Source of the DNA: Ignisphaera sp.
GTDB lineage: Archaea; Thermoproteota; Thermoprotei_A; Sulfolobales; Ignisphaeraceae
Direction: 5' to 3'
DNA length: 64,000 nt
Assembly: GCA_028275825.1 (NCBI GenBank)
Contig: JAPWTX010000003.1
Coordinates: forward strand, 17,463-81,462
The position numbers were made by a program, and so were the translations under genes. Under the pieces are notes generated by a model. The model was given only the letters and a program-made list of their open reading frames with translations. It made no database searches and was not told the DNA's origin. Every line of letters starts with the position of its first letter. Positions within the stretch are counted from its first letter, which is position 1. Below, one piece after another: positions 30,797 through 40,987 of this stretch.

Positions 30797-33042
30797 AAAG
30801 CTAGTATAGATAGAGCCAAGGAAAATAAGGCTATACCTATAACAATGTATACAACTCTATTTAAAAAACTTTGTAAAACATTCACAGTCGTTATTTGCGT
30901 CATTGCATTAGAGAGGTTCTGCCTCATATTGAGCACATCGTATTGTATCTTCTGAATGCTGAAAGCTAGCTGGTTTACTGAAGCGTTCAATGCTTTTTGT
31001 CCTTTAATTGCATTCTCTACCTCCACAGTTAACTCACTAATGTCCTGCTGCTCCTTAGCTAAGTTAACTACTAGATAAAAGCGTTTACATGAAAACTCTT
31101 CAAGATTTAGACTTATAGAGAGATTTTTGACTACTAAATGAACCCACTGGTCATTGCAAGGAATAATGGTGCAGAGCACTCCACTGCTATTAGTAATGCC
31201 TATGGATGAAAACCCATTTGAAGTAAAAACATATACAGTTTCATTAGCTAGTGGCACCCCTCTTCTCACAACACCTACACACATTTCAAATAAGGGTCTT
31301 CTTCTTAGCATCACTACTATCGCTCTGCTTTTAAACCAACTATACCAGCTTATCACTGGCTGTATATGCAGAAAGCTGTCAATATACATAGAATCTACTT
31401 CGCTACCCCAATTCACATAATTTATGCATGTTTTACCCATGGTTAGCGATATATTTGCTAGAAGCAGGGGTAGCTGAGGCGATATAGAAACACCACTCAC
31501 CACAACATTGATTCCTAGAAACCCTTTGATAACAGCTCTGTAGAAATCAATACATGGCACACCATTATACAGAACATCCCTGAAGTATGCAGACACAAGT
31601 TTTAAAGCCTGATCGGTATAGCCATGCTGTGCTAGAGACTCTACAGCGTCTGAAGCAAATATTCTCTCTACATGAATCTTCGAGATATCTGCATGTAGAA
31701 TGAAATTGGCGACAGAACTTATATGACTCTCTGAATTTGGCACGGTATAAGCAGATATTGCAGCAGCTTCAACGATATTTCCATAGCTGAGTGTGGTTTC
31801 CCCAGCTTTGGTCAAGTACCTAATACCTGTATAGAGATTGCGTAATTTGTCTTCAACGAGGTTTTTATACATGCTTATCTGAAAAGCGATGTCAGAATAC
31901 CCCTTAAGAGAGGCTACTAGCTCTAAAAAGTTAAGAGCGCTATACGCTTTGACCAGCTCTAAGGTGTTGTTACTTGTAGTGGCATTGATCAAGACCTTTA
32001 GTATGTTTAATACGTATTGTATATTACTATGCTCATTACACTCATTTCTAGCTAGATAAAAGTATAGCATGGATGCACTCACATAAGCATCATCTATAGA
32101 GGATAAATGAGAAATGAAGTGGTTGCAACTCAGAGAATTGTTTATAAGCATAGAGATGTATAGGTGTGATAGCATTTCAGTTGGAAGCACACCAATATAG
32201 CTGTCTTCTAGCCCCTTGCTACTTAACATGTTAATTGTGTTGAAGAGTGATAACATGTAGAGACTTGATATCTGGTAATTGGTGGTTTGAATAATTGGGT
32301 ATTTCACAAGGAGTTTGCCAAATACGTGAGCTGTATAGTCAATGTACTGTACTAATGTATCTTCTTTAATTTCATAGCTTTTGTCAAAGATTATAATAGT
32401 ATTCATGCAGCTTCCTGAAGGTGTTGGTACACCAACTTCAATGCTTGTATTAGTAGTACGCATTGCTCTAATGCTAGGCATTATCAAAAGCTTTACCGGG
32501 CTGCCATTGACCTCTATAAGCAGGCTATTTTCAGAGGCTTTGAGTATTGCATAACCGGTACTTATATTCAATGCAAAGGTGATAACAGTGATAGTGTTTG
32601 GCTTTGAGGGACACACAGAAACATATATGCTTTTCGCTGTGTAGAGAGGCATAGTATATACAGTGATCTGAGAATCGCTAGTGTAGTATGACATCTTGGC
32701 ATAGAATCCTCCAAGCTCTAGCATGTAGGAGCTTAGACTCAAATTTTCCAGAGAGATATTGTTAATCTTGATATCAACACCTAGCATTATCAGCTTATCG
32801 AATTCCTCAAAGGTTATAACAGCTGGTTTTCCACCCCTTAGATATACACTTACATTGCTACTCCCATTTATTGCTGATGGCAAATCCCTCAAAACAGCTA
32901 ATAACTGTGGCTTTTCTGCCCCATAAAAGAATATCTTTGGAGTAGAGAATGGGGTAGACTGTAGAGTAGCCATGAAATGGAATGCATTTATACATATGAG
33001 TGTTATTAACAGCATTATCGCTGATTTAGTGCTAAACTTCAT
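30781..33042 (-). CDS. large secreted/surface protein with membrane-proximal coiled coil and C-terminal TM
   Basis: signal-like N-terminus; QQDISELTVEVENAIKGQKALNASVNQLAFSIQKIQYDVLNMRQNLSNAM then TM and RRK; overlaps the next gene by 16 nt. Confidence 0.8.
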   Translation of the reverse strand: MKFSTKSAIMLLITLICINAFHFMATLQSTPFSTPKIFFYGAEKPQLLAVLRDLPSAINGSSNVSVYLRGGKPAVITFEEFDKLIMLGVDIKINNISLENLSLSSYMLELGGFYAKMSYYTSDSQITVYTMPLYTAKSIYVSVCPSKPNTITVITFALNISTGYAILKASENSLLIEVNGSPVKLLIMPSIRAMRTTNTSIEVGVPTPSGSCMNTIIIFDKSYEIKEDTLVQYIDYTAHVFGKLLVKYPIIQTTNYQISSLYMLSLFNTINMLSSKGLEDSYIGVLPTEMLSHLYISMLINNSLSCNHFISHLSSIDDAYVSASMLYFYLARNECNEHSNIQYVLNILKVLINATTSNNTLELVKAYSALNFLELVASLKGYSDIAFQISMYKNLVEDKLRNLYTGIRYLTKAGETTLSYGNIVEAAAISAYTVPNSESHISSVANFILHADISKIHVERIFASDAVESLAQHGYTDQALKLVSAYFRDVLYNGVPCIDFYRAVIKGFLGINVVVSGVSISPQLPLLLANISLTMGKTCINYVNWGSEVDSMYIDSFLHIQPVISWYSWFKSRAIVVMLRRRPLFEMCVGVVRRGVPLANETVYVFTSNGFSSIGITNSSGVLCTIIPCNDQWVHLVVKNLSISLNLEEFSCKRFYLVVNLAKEQQDISELTVEVENAIKGQKALNASVNQLAFSIQKIQYDVLNMRQNLSNAMTQITTVNVLQSFLNRVVYIVIGIALFSLALSILALWRRK

Positions 33043-33170
33043 AACATCTCAATAATCTACAATATTTACATCTAATAATAAGCACTTGCAATTAGGCGAC
33101 CAGCGGTCTAAATAGCGAAACCAAAAATTTAGATTTTGTTTAAAGCAACAATTTTAGAGGGGATTAGAGA

Positions 33171-33518
33171 GTGTTGAGAAAAGTAAAGGCTATTATAATG
33201 GCAATTCTCATAACCACACTTACATCACTAGTTCTCTTCATTGTTATTGGTCCTGCACCCTTCAATGAAATATTTAGAACAATATTTGGAAACATATTTA
33301 CACTTGCAGCAATAGCTATATTCTCATTTGTTATAATGCTAATAGGGTTTGTCACCATTTTGACAACAGACAACGGATACATTGCAGCTATCGCGACAAT
33401 TCTTGTCTACATATCCATAGTTGTACTAATCACAATTCTTCCTATGCTTTTTGATGCTATGGGGAAGTATTTTGGACAAGCATTATCAAACTTTACAAAG
33501 ATTTTTGGATCGCCATAG
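33171..33518 (+). CDS. small membrane protein (about 3 TM)
   Basis: 115-aa hydrophobic ORF convergent with arlJ. Confidence 0.65.
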   Translation: MLRKVKAIIMAILITTLTSLVLFIVIGPAPFNEIFRTIFGNIFTLAAIAIFSFVIMLIGFVTILTTDNGYIAAIATILVYISIVVLITILPMLFDAMGKYFGQALSNFTKIFGSP

Positions 33519-33527
33519 TGTTGCCAT

Positions 33528-35111
33528 TTATGGAGTTGTGATTTGAGATAGTTGCAGTGTTGAGTACAGTATTTTTGAGAACATGGAGGACACTATCATA
33601 GTACCTCCACTAAGTATTAGCAGCATTGCAGCATGTAACCATGCAGAACCTGTGAAGCCTCCTCTTGAAATTTGTAGTGCAAAGGCATTCAATATGGTTA
33701 TTGTAAATACGAGGCTTATCTTAAGCACAGTTATTATAGTTGGCTCAACATAGATTAGGGGCAGTATCTGAATTTGTGCTCCTCCAGCAGTTGCAAAAAC
33801 ATGTTGCAGTAGTGTGACTAGGGTAAATACAAATTCCGCTAAGGCTACAATGAGTATGGTTAATATGTAGACCACTCCCTGGAAAGCCCTGGCAACTTGC
33901 TCTCTCTGCTTCCGCAAATTTATGATCCTCTGAACAGTTACGCTAAGGCACTCCCCAACTTTAACAGGATCACCACCAGCCTCAATAGCGTCATAAAAAA
34001 TGTCCATACCTCTCCTCATAGTCTCACTACCACTCTCTCCAACAAAATACAACATGGCAATTCTCGTATCTATGCCGTTCTTAAGTCGTGAGTAAAGTCT
34101 TCTCAAATGCTTTGTTAAGAGTCCGAGGTCTGTAACTAGGATGCTCTTAACTGATTGAGTATAGTTCCTGAGCGTACTAAATGTGAGGCCAAGACTCCTT
34201 ATAAACACTATGAAAAAGTTCTCCACATTCTTAACACTGCTCTCTATCCTCCTACCTATGAGGCCAGGTATGAAGAGAAACATGCCGAAGGCTACTAAGA
34301 AGTATGCAGGCTCTCCAAATCTCATGAAGATCCATAGCCCCATAAAACTTGCTAGTAGCATAGATGTAATTAAAGCGATGTTGTAAAGCCTTCGTTCAGG
34401 CATGTTTATCTTTAGGTCATGTACAAGGTTTTGTTTTGGAAGAGACTTCTTTATCAGAAACACTAGCAGTATGAGAGCAATCATAGTGGCTATAAAAGAA
34501 GTCACTATAACCTGTGTGCCACCCATAAAGAAAGAAAGGAGTACGATATTTACATCAATAAATATAGCTGAGCTTATGGAAGCAGTGTATATGCCTAGCA
34601 AGAGCTTCAAGGACTCTAAAACCCTTGCATAATCAGCTTCATAACTCGTAAGCATAGTGTTTTGCTCCATTTGCAAGAAGGTCTCAAGATCTTCACCAAC
34701 ATTAATCGCTTCTGCAAGCCTATTCAAAAAATCTTTAAACAGAGTATTTGTAACATACTTTACCTGGGTTCTTGTAGCCATTACAAACCCGTAGCCCCAC
34801 TTTTTAGCTACAGAGACTATTCTATTCAAAACCATAGTGTAAACACCATAGCCTTGCCCACTAACACCACCTAATGAAAACACTCTCTCATGGGGAGGCT
34901 TACCTGTAGAAACTGCATACATATGTGTACAGAGGTAGAGAAGGTCTTCATCAACAACAGCAGTAATACCTCTTCTCTTCAGAGCTTCAGCAACATACCA
35001 CAAAACAATGGGTAGAGGTGCTACTATGAGCAATACAAATTTATATGGAATAGGTACAAATAGTGCTGATACTGCGAGAATTATGGAGATCCAGAAATAA
35101 GGATTGCGCAA
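33528..35111 (-). CDS. arlJ: archaellum assembly membrane protein ArlJ/FlaJ (T2SF-F)
   Basis: multi-TM; downstream of ArlH and ArlI; GMDIFYDAIEAGGDPVKVGECLSVTVQRIINLRKQREQ. Confidence 0.9.
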   Translation of the reverse strand: MRNPYFWISIILAVSALFVPIPYKFVLLIVAPLPIVLWYVAEALKRRGITAVVDEDLLYLCTHMYAVSTGKPPHERVFSLGGVSGQGYGVYTMVLNRIVSVAKKWGYGFVMATRTQVKYVTNTLFKDFLNRLAEAINVGEDLETFLQMEQNTMLTSYEADYARVLESLKLLLGIYTASISSAIFIDVNIVLLSFFMGGTQVIVTSFIATMIALILLVFLIKKSLPKQNLVHDLKINMPERRLYNIALITSMLLASFMGLWIFMRFGEPAYFLVAFGMFLFIPGLIGRRIESSVKNVENFFIVFIRSLGLTFSTLRNYTQSVKSILVTDLGLLTKHLRRLYSRLKNGIDTRIAMLYFVGESGSETMRRGMDIFYDAIEAGGDPVKVGECLSVTVQRIINLRKQREQVARAFQGVVYILTILIVALAEFVFTLVTLLQHVFATAGGAQIQILPLIYVEPTIITVLKISLVFTITILNAFALQISRGGFTGSAWLHAAMLLILSGGTMIVSSMFSKILYSTLQLSQITTP

Positions 35112-35128
35112 AAATTTCCCGATGTTTG

Positions 35129-36808
35129 CTATAGTAGTACCCCTCTTTCAAGCCTTTTAATAGCGGTTTCGAGACCTAGTTCATGGGCTTTCACAATGGC
35201 GTTCCACACATCGTAGTAGTTAAACATCTTTTTCTCTGTAAGGAGTTTGAGGAAATGAGCTCTCATCTCCAGCTCATCATAAATCTTCCTCATCTCAGTT
35301 CTGCCAATTCCCTTCATCAAAGCTATCTTGTTCTCCAGCAAATAGCTTGCACCCTTGCCTCTAAACATGAAAACATCTCTTGCGGGATCCCAAACGAATA
35401 CAGGTACATACACTATGGCATCGATCTTCGGGTCATAACCTATTATCTCATTTACGCTAAGAACCCTTCTAACCATGATACCCTCTCTCCATACGGCGCT
35501 CTGAATTAATATAAAGTTGAGGTTGTCCATAAAACTCTTCGGGATTTTTATTGGATCCCCTGTAAGCCTTTGTATAACTCTCTCTACTGAAGAAGCATGG
35601 AATGTGGAGAGCACGGGATGCCCTGTTTGCATAGCTTGAAAAGCTATGGACGCCTCTACACCTCTTATCTCTCCAACTATTATATAGTTCGGTCTCTGTC
35701 TTAGAGCAGCTCTGAGCAGGTCAAACATTGATACAGATGACTCCTTTACACCTGTATCTCTCGTGAGTTCTCTAACCCAGTTTAGATGTGGTAGCTGTAC
35801 TTCAGCAGTATCTTCTATAGATATAACCTTGTATGTTGGGGGTATGAGCGCTGCTATGGCGTTGAGCGTAGTTGTCTTACCTGACGCTGTTTCGCCGCAG
35901 ATAAAGCCACTCATGTTATTATTCAGCAGAATCCATAGATATGCAGCTAGCCTGGCATCTATTGTGTTCCATGCTATGAGCTGTGTAATACTTATGGGCA
36001 CCTTTGCAAACTTCCTTATTGTGAAGTTAGAGCCATGAAGACTAACATCATGTCCATAAACAATATTTATTCTGGAGCCATCTGGTAGAGTAGCATCTAC
36101 AATTGGTCTTGCATGAGATACAGGTTTTCCAATTCTCTCAGCAAGCTTTATAACAAAGGTGTCGAGCTCCTCCTCAGACTTAAATTCTATACTTGTTTCA
36201 AGAGGGCCGAAGATCTTGTGCACTACATATACAAAGCCCATCCCCCTACACGTTATATCCTCTAACCACGGATCCCTTGTAAATGGCTCAAGAAATCCCA
36301 ACCCTATCTTATCTCTTATTAAATAGTACTTGAGGTACTCATAGTCATTTATGTATACCGGTATCTTGCCCATTCCCTCTTTAAGATGGGAGTAATCTAC
36401 AGATCTATCAACGAGTTTAACAATGCTCTCAAGTCTCTTGAGTAAAATCTTCTTCCTCTCTTCAACATCTTCAGCGACATCACCTTCAGATATTACCTCA
36501 GCAAGCTTAAGCTCAAGAATTTTGAGCAGGTTTGGATGTGGTTTAGGGGGCTCAACCGCGACATACTTTCTGTAGCCACTCACAGTGCCCCTGGAAGGCA
36601 TGTACACATGTATGTATATACCTTCGCCAACGGGATAAAGCAAGTTAACATTTCTCAGCTTTTTCATATCGTAGCTCAGTTCATAAGTCTCGTAAAACTG
36701 TGGCATACCCACTTCTTCAACAATCTTTGCAAGGTACTGTAGAAGATATTGATGGTTCTTCACATGGTTTGCGAGCCTCGGATCCAAAACAATTTGCTTA
36801 GCTGCCAC
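35129..36808 (-). CDS. arlI: archaellum motor ATPase ArlI/FlaI
   Basis: secretion ATPase motifs: CGETASGKTTTLNAIAALIPP, SIEDTAEVQLPH, GEIRGVEASIAFQAMQTGHPVLSTFHA. Confidence 0.94.
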   Translation of the reverse strand: MAAKQIVLDPRLANHVKNHQYLLQYLAKIVEEVGMPQFYETYELSYDMKKLRNVNLLYPVGEGIYIHVYMPSRGTVSGYRKYVAVEPPKPHPNLLKILELKLAEVISEGDVAEDVEERKKILLKRLESIVKLVDRSVDYSHLKEGMGKIPVYINDYEYLKYYLIRDKIGLGFLEPFTRDPWLEDITCRGMGFVYVVHKIFGPLETSIEFKSEEELDTFVIKLAERIGKPVSHARPIVDATLPDGSRINIVYGHDVSLHGSNFTIRKFAKVPISITQLIAWNTIDARLAAYLWILLNNNMSGFICGETASGKTTTLNAIAALIPPTYKVISIEDTAEVQLPHLNWVRELTRDTGVKESSVSMFDLLRAALRQRPNYIIVGEIRGVEASIAFQAMQTGHPVLSTFHASSVERVIQRLTGDPIKIPKSFMDNLNFILIQSAVWREGIMVRRVLSVNEIIGYDPKIDAIVYVPVFVWDPARDVFMFRGKGASYLLENKIALMKGIGRTEMRKIYDELEMRAHFLKLLTEKKMFNYYDVWNAIVKAHELGLETAIKRLERGVLL

Positions 36809-36812
36809 AGCA

Positions 36813-37526
36813 CTACGCCCTTGCCAGCGATAATGGTAACACCTTTATACCGAAAGCAGGATCCACATCAAAAGCTATAACACTGTCAACAGGGCCTAGG
36901 GCCCCCCTCAACTTGATTACCTCCATAGCCTTTATCAACATACCACCTATTTCAAATGCCCTCAGCCTTATGTAACCATCGCACACACTTCTAGCTCTAA
37001 TCATTATGTCGCTGTCGAGGGCTCCGGGGTGCACTGCTAGTATAACTACCTTATCTTGAGAGACAATGTTTTTTGCTACAGTAAGGAAGTCTAGCACCAT
37101 ACTGGTATTTGCGTAAACAGCGAGCACAGAGAAGGAGTCCACTATGAAGACATCCCAGTCAGTAAGTGTTTTCATCATAAACTTCCCAACTATACCCAGA
37201 AGTAGCTTAGCTATGTGCCTAGCCCATGTCGTGCCCTCCATATGCACAGGAAATATTTTCAGCAATCCCTTGAGGAAGTGGCTAGTCATGTCGAAGCTAA
37301 CTCTCTTAGCTTGCATCAAAAACTCTCTTACGGTAGACTCCGTCGTTATGTAGTATACCCTAAACCCGCTTTTCAAGGCACCATAAGTTATCTGCTGCAT
37401 TAATACACTCTTTCCTGTTCCATGCTCGCCCTCGATGAGCAGAAGTGATGGTATTGGAATGCCACCGCCAAGCCTGGAATCAAGCTCCTCACTACCAGTG
37501 GAAATCACGAGCTGCTTTTTGGACAA
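36813..37526 (-). CDS. arlH: archaellum ATPase ArlH/FlaH (RecA-like)
   Basis: EELDSRLGGGIPIPSLLLIEGEHGTGKSVLMQQITYGAL. Confidence 0.93.
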   Translation of the reverse strand: MSKKQLVISTGSEELDSRLGGGIPIPSLLLIEGEHGTGKSVLMQQITYGALKSGFRVYYITTESTVREFLMQAKRVSFDMTSHFLKGLLKIFPVHMEGTTWARHIAKLLLGIVGKFMMKTLTDWDVFIVDSFSVLAVYANTSMVLDFLTVAKNIVSQDKVVILAVHPGALDSDIMIRARSVCDGYIRLRAFEIGGMLIKAMEVIKLRGALGPVDSVIAFDVDPAFGIKVLPLSLARA

Positions 37527-37528
37527 GG

Positions 37529-38053
37529 TTACACACCTTCACTAAGCACTCTCTCAGCTCTAGAGCATCGAGTAAAAGCAACTATATAGCCATAGAAACC
37601 CTTACCCAGTACGCTGGGTAAGGAACCTCTTATGTGCAGCACCTCTCCAGGTCTTAAAAACCTGTGTTCAGCATAACTATAAGAAATGTTGTTACCCGCC
37701 TCAATATCTTCAACGATCCAGCATCCAGGGGAAGGAGATTCACATTGTCTTAGGCTGTAGGTGTATATACTTCCTTCAGCACTCTGTAAAATGATGATAA
37801 CATTGATTTCCCTCACATCAAGCACACTACCACTACCATCATTAACTATAGTAGCTTTAATTATTGTTCCATTGATCAGCGATGCGCTGTAGAACTTGAG
37901 GCTATCACAACCTATGTAAACATCGCGCTTCAGAGCAATGCTGTAAACAGCGTTCACAACATTCAAAAAGCTGTGAATAGTGTAAAGCGCTAGGGCAATA
38001 AACATGAAGCCTACTATTGCAGCAGCTAATGGCGAGGAAAGCCCTTTTGCCAA
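37529..38053 (-). CDS. arlF: archaellum stator-like protein ArlF
   Basis: single N-terminal TM plus beta-rich domain; position between arlG and arlH. Confidence 0.8.
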   Translation of the reverse strand: MAKGLSSPLAAAIVGFMFIALALYTIHSFLNVVNAVYSIALKRDVYIGCDSLKFYSASLINGTIIKATIVNDGSGSVLDVREINVIIILQSAEGSIYTYSLRQCESPSPGCWIVEDIEAGNNISYSYAEHRFLRPGEVLHIRGSLPSVLGKGFYGYIVAFTRCSRAERVLSEGV

Positions 38054-38060
38054 CGATTAT

Positions 38061-38531
38061 TCACCCTGTGTAAGTATATTCTGCCCTCACTCCATTGGGT
38101 AGGGCTATTACAACTGTTGTTGGTATTGAGAAGCTTGTACTGTTATACACCTTAATGGTTATAGTCTCTCCAACATCCCAAACCCCATTTGGTACAGCCT
38201 CTGTGAAGTCCCATCTGCCAGATCCACCACCACTATTATAAGTTGTTAGAGCTGTGTGTTGAGAGTCGCTGAGGTAGACATCAGTTTCTGCAAGTTCACT
38301 GCTAGAGATGGCTCTTGAGCCAGTGTTCTTTACAAAAACCACAAAGTATTTTCCTGTAGGGGAGGTGTTTAGGGAAACAAGCACTATGGAAATAGATGTT
38401 TCTAGCTTATTCTGTGCACTCTTCATAGCAAGTCTCATGGATGAGTCCAGGAGGCTCATCTGAGAGAGTAAGGCTACAGAAACCATTGCGGCTAGTATAA
38501 CACCAGCTATAACTATTATTGCAGTGCCCAC
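38061..38531 (-). CDS. arlG: archaellum stator-like protein ArlG
   Basis: N-terminal TM (VGTAIIVIAGVILAAMVSVALLSQ), beta-rich domain (FVVFVKNTGSRAISSSELAETDVYLS). Confidence 0.82.
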   Translation of the reverse strand: MGTAIIVIAGVILAAMVSVALLSQMSLLDSSMRLAMKSAQNKLETSISIVLVSLNTSPTGKYFVVFVKNTGSRAISSSELAETDVYLSDSQHTALTTYNSGGGSGRWDFTEAVPNGVWDVGETITIKVYNSTSFSIPTTVVIALPNGVRAEYTYTG

Positions 38532-38550
38532 ACTCTCGGAAGCCGTAATA

Positions 38551-39432
38551 TCACCCCATATTTGTGTCTACAGCGAGTTTCAAAACCTCTTCACTAGCAC
38601 CCTTATCCTCTACTCCAAACACCTTAGCCAAGTTATATATGTATATAATCTGCTCATTTACCTTCAAACCCATCTTTCTAGCTCTATAGACAAAGTCCAC
38701 CACACCTACAACAACCCTCTCCTCATCATCATTAACAACCCCTATAACCTTCATAAACCTAGCCATCTCCTCTATAACCTCCTTCGGCACTCTATTAAGC
38801 ATATCATCAACCCACTTTATCAGCTTTATTAGTCCAGCTAATCCAAGCCTGCTAGACTTTGAAACAAGCTCCTTCGATAACTCCTCTAACCCTTTCTGAA
38901 CCTCCTGTTGAGCAGCTTCGCTAACAGCTTCGCCAGCGACAGAGCCCTTCTTTTCAAAACTCTCAAGAGCTTTTTCAAAGCTCTTAATAATGTGGTTAGC
39001 CCTAGGAGTGCCTTTCACATTCGACTGCTTGTTGTATGTTCTCAAAAAATTGAATGGATTCATAACCTCAGCGACTGCAGCCCTTATATCAACAAGCGAT
39101 GCCTTGACCTCATCAATGCTCTTAGCAACATCCTCTCTAACCTTCTTAACCTCATTCTCAACAGATTCAACCCTAGAAGAAAACTCCTTAAGCTTGGAAT
39201 CCACAAGAAGTGAAACATGTTCAGCAACAGCCTCTTTAATACCATTAACATCTAGCATAGGAACAGAAGATTCTCGAACTTGCTGAGATACAGGTGTAGG
39301 CTCCTCCTCAACAGCGGGCTCAGCTCCCTCCATATTTAGAGAAGAAGGGGTAAACCTCTTGAGAATAGGGTGAACAAAGACTCTGCAAAGCACACAGTCA
39401 CAAGACCACTCAACCACCAGCACCACCCTCAT
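38551..39432 (-). CDS. archaellum cytosolic protein with coiled coil and FlaD/E-like C-terminal domain
   Basis: position between arlB and arlG; GLIKLIKWVDDMLNRVPKEVIEEMARFMKVIGVVNDD resembles the FlaC/D/E domain (WL..L...V....L......IGWI.). Confidence 0.6.
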   Translation of the reverse strand: MRVVLVVEWSCDCVLCRVFVHPILKRFTPSSLNMEGAEPAVEEEPTPVSQQVRESSVPMLDVNGIKEAVAEHVSLLVDSKLKEFSSRVESVENEVKKVREDVAKSIDEVKASLVDIRAAVAEVMNPFNFLRTYNKQSNVKGTPRANHIIKSFEKALESFEKKGSVAGEAVSEAAQQEVQKGLEELSKELVSKSSRLGLAGLIKLIKWVDDMLNRVPKEVIEEMARFMKVIGVVNDDEERVVVGVVDFVYRARKMGLKVNEQIIYIYNLAKVFGVEDKGASEEVLKLAVDTNMG

Positions 39433-39436
39433 ACAA

Positions 39437-39700
39437 CTATTTTCTATACCGGGTTATATACATAGCCAGGGCTAACACTATGTGAAAGCCTATAGCAAGA
39501 GATAGAACTGCAAAAACTAGCAACACATAAAAAATATGATTAACATAAGAAAAAGAGATATAGAGAACTAGAAAACCGAGAAGAATAAAGCCAAGACCCT
39601 CAATAAAGACAATCAAGAGAGGAGCATTACCACGAGCAGAAGAAGACGAAGAACTAGATAAAAAAATGCTTATGGTTTCAAGCATCTCCCTCAACACCAT
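39437..39700 (-). CDS. small archaellum-operon membrane protein
   Basis: 87 aa, 2-3 hydrophobic segments; between arlB and the FlaD/E-like gene. Confidence 0.65.
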   Translation of the reverse strand: MVLREMLETISIFLSSSSSSSARGNAPLLIVFIEGLGFILLGFLVLYISFSYVNHIFYVLLVFAVLSLAIGFHIVLALAMYITRYRK

Positions 39701-39728
39701 CTAACCCCAAATACCACTACTACATAGC

Positions 39729-40496
39729 TCAGCCCAAGTCTATATATGAGTACGTTAGTGATGCTGGTACCTGCCTCTCAACAGTTAATGCTGAGCCAAT
39801 AGGAGGCTTAATCTCAACCTTAAACACATCATAAGGCTTCAAACCACCATCAACCTGCTTTAGTATTGTACCCAACTTAGTGAAGTTGATAACCACCAAC
39901 ACCTTCTCGCCTGCTTGCAGAACGGTATCACCATTATTTGGCTGTCTCCAAATAACAGCAACACCACTCCACGTCGCTTCAGCAGCGTCACAAAGCTCAT
40001 CTATTGTGTAATTAGCAGCATATATTTGGGTGTAACCCTTCAATAACGGTGGATTTGCATTTATCATGTCACTCAGATACTTCGTAAGATTGGTTATTGC
40101 CTGACCCCACTCATTCATAGATGCATTGTGTATTGGATTTGTATATGTTGATGTTAATCCACCTTTGTTTACTACCCAAACGGCGATGTCGGCTTTGCCT
40201 GGTGTTAGGTCAACGTCTTTTTGTCCTGCTGATAATCTGATTGGTATAACAGCACATGTTAGTCTCTGATTCTGGGTGTCTACTTTTGCTAGTACTGTGC
40301 CATCTATCTCTAGTGCGCTGCTTGCTTGGGCTAGTCCCTGGCTCATAACTTCTTTGCTTCTCTGAGTCGTGTAGAAGCCCATGTTTAGCACTACGAATGC
40401 TAGTGCAGCTGCCACTACCACAAATGCTATCAGTACTATAGCTGCTTCAATACCAACAATACCTTTTAACAGCTTTGTTTTTCTCACATTTTTCAC
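39729..40496 (-). CDS. arlB: archaellin
   Basis: class III signal peptide KLLKGIVGIEAAIVLIAFVVVAAALAFVVLNMGFYTTQRSKEV. Confidence 0.95.
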   Translation of the reverse strand: MKNVRKTKLLKGIVGIEAAIVLIAFVVVAAALAFVVLNMGFYTTQRSKEVMSQGLAQASSALEIDGTVLAKVDTQNQRLTCAVIPIRLSAGQKDVDLTPGKADIAVWVVNKGGLTSTYTNPIHNASMNEWGQAITNLTKYLSDMINANPPLLKGYTQIYAANYTIDELCDAAEATWSGVAVIWRQPNNGDTVLQAGEKVLVVINFTKLGTILKQVDGGLKPYDVFKVEIKPPIGSALTVERQVPASLTYSYIDLG

Positions 40497-40744
40497 CTCG
40501 TGTTTTTATGATACGTAGGGGGTTTTCTTGTTGGTGTTGTGTGGCGACTGCTTGTCTAAATCAATTTGTGTGTAGAATAATTGAATGTTTGATTGACTTG
40601 CTAGAGCAACTATTTTACTTGTGTTTGCTACTGCTTGTACTGCGGGTTTTTTATAGTGTGAGTCTCGTGGCAGTTTTCTATGTTCATGTTTCTCATGTTT
40701 TTAGGTCTGATTTTTACTGCGTCTTATTTTCTATAGGGTCTGAA

Positions 40745-40987
40745 ATGAGTGCTGCAGTATCTTTTCCTAGGCTTGATGAGGCTGTTTCGTTGAGTGGAGT
40801 GGTTGATTTGGAGCACTGTAGTGGTGAAATTATTGCGGGTGTTGAGCTATTTGCACCTCTAATGGTTTTAGGATTTGTTGTGAGGAGTGTTTTAGTGTCT
40901 CTGAGGGGCTATAAGCTTGTAGATGTTGTTATGGAGGTTCCTGATTTTCTGAATTTGATGATAGTGTTTGGCAAAGGTGAGCTGTGA
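40745..40987 (+). CDS. small protein upstream of and overlapping the ArnR-like gene (ORF opens at 40475; likely start ATG 40745)
   Basis: C-terminal part MSAAVSFPRLDEAVSLSGVVDLEHC... in frame to 40987; 4-nt overlap with the next CDS. Confidence 0.45.
   Translation: MSAAVSFPRLDEAVSLSGVVDLEHCSGEIIAGVELFAPLMVLGFVVRSVLVSLRGYKLVDVVMEVPDFLNLMIVFGKGEL

Noticed and set aside
40475-40744. N-terminal part of the 170-aa ORF (MFFSHFSPRVFMIRRGFSCWCC...)
   Set aside because: Starts within the arlB 5' end and occupies the promoter region; the later ATG at 40745 is more plausible.
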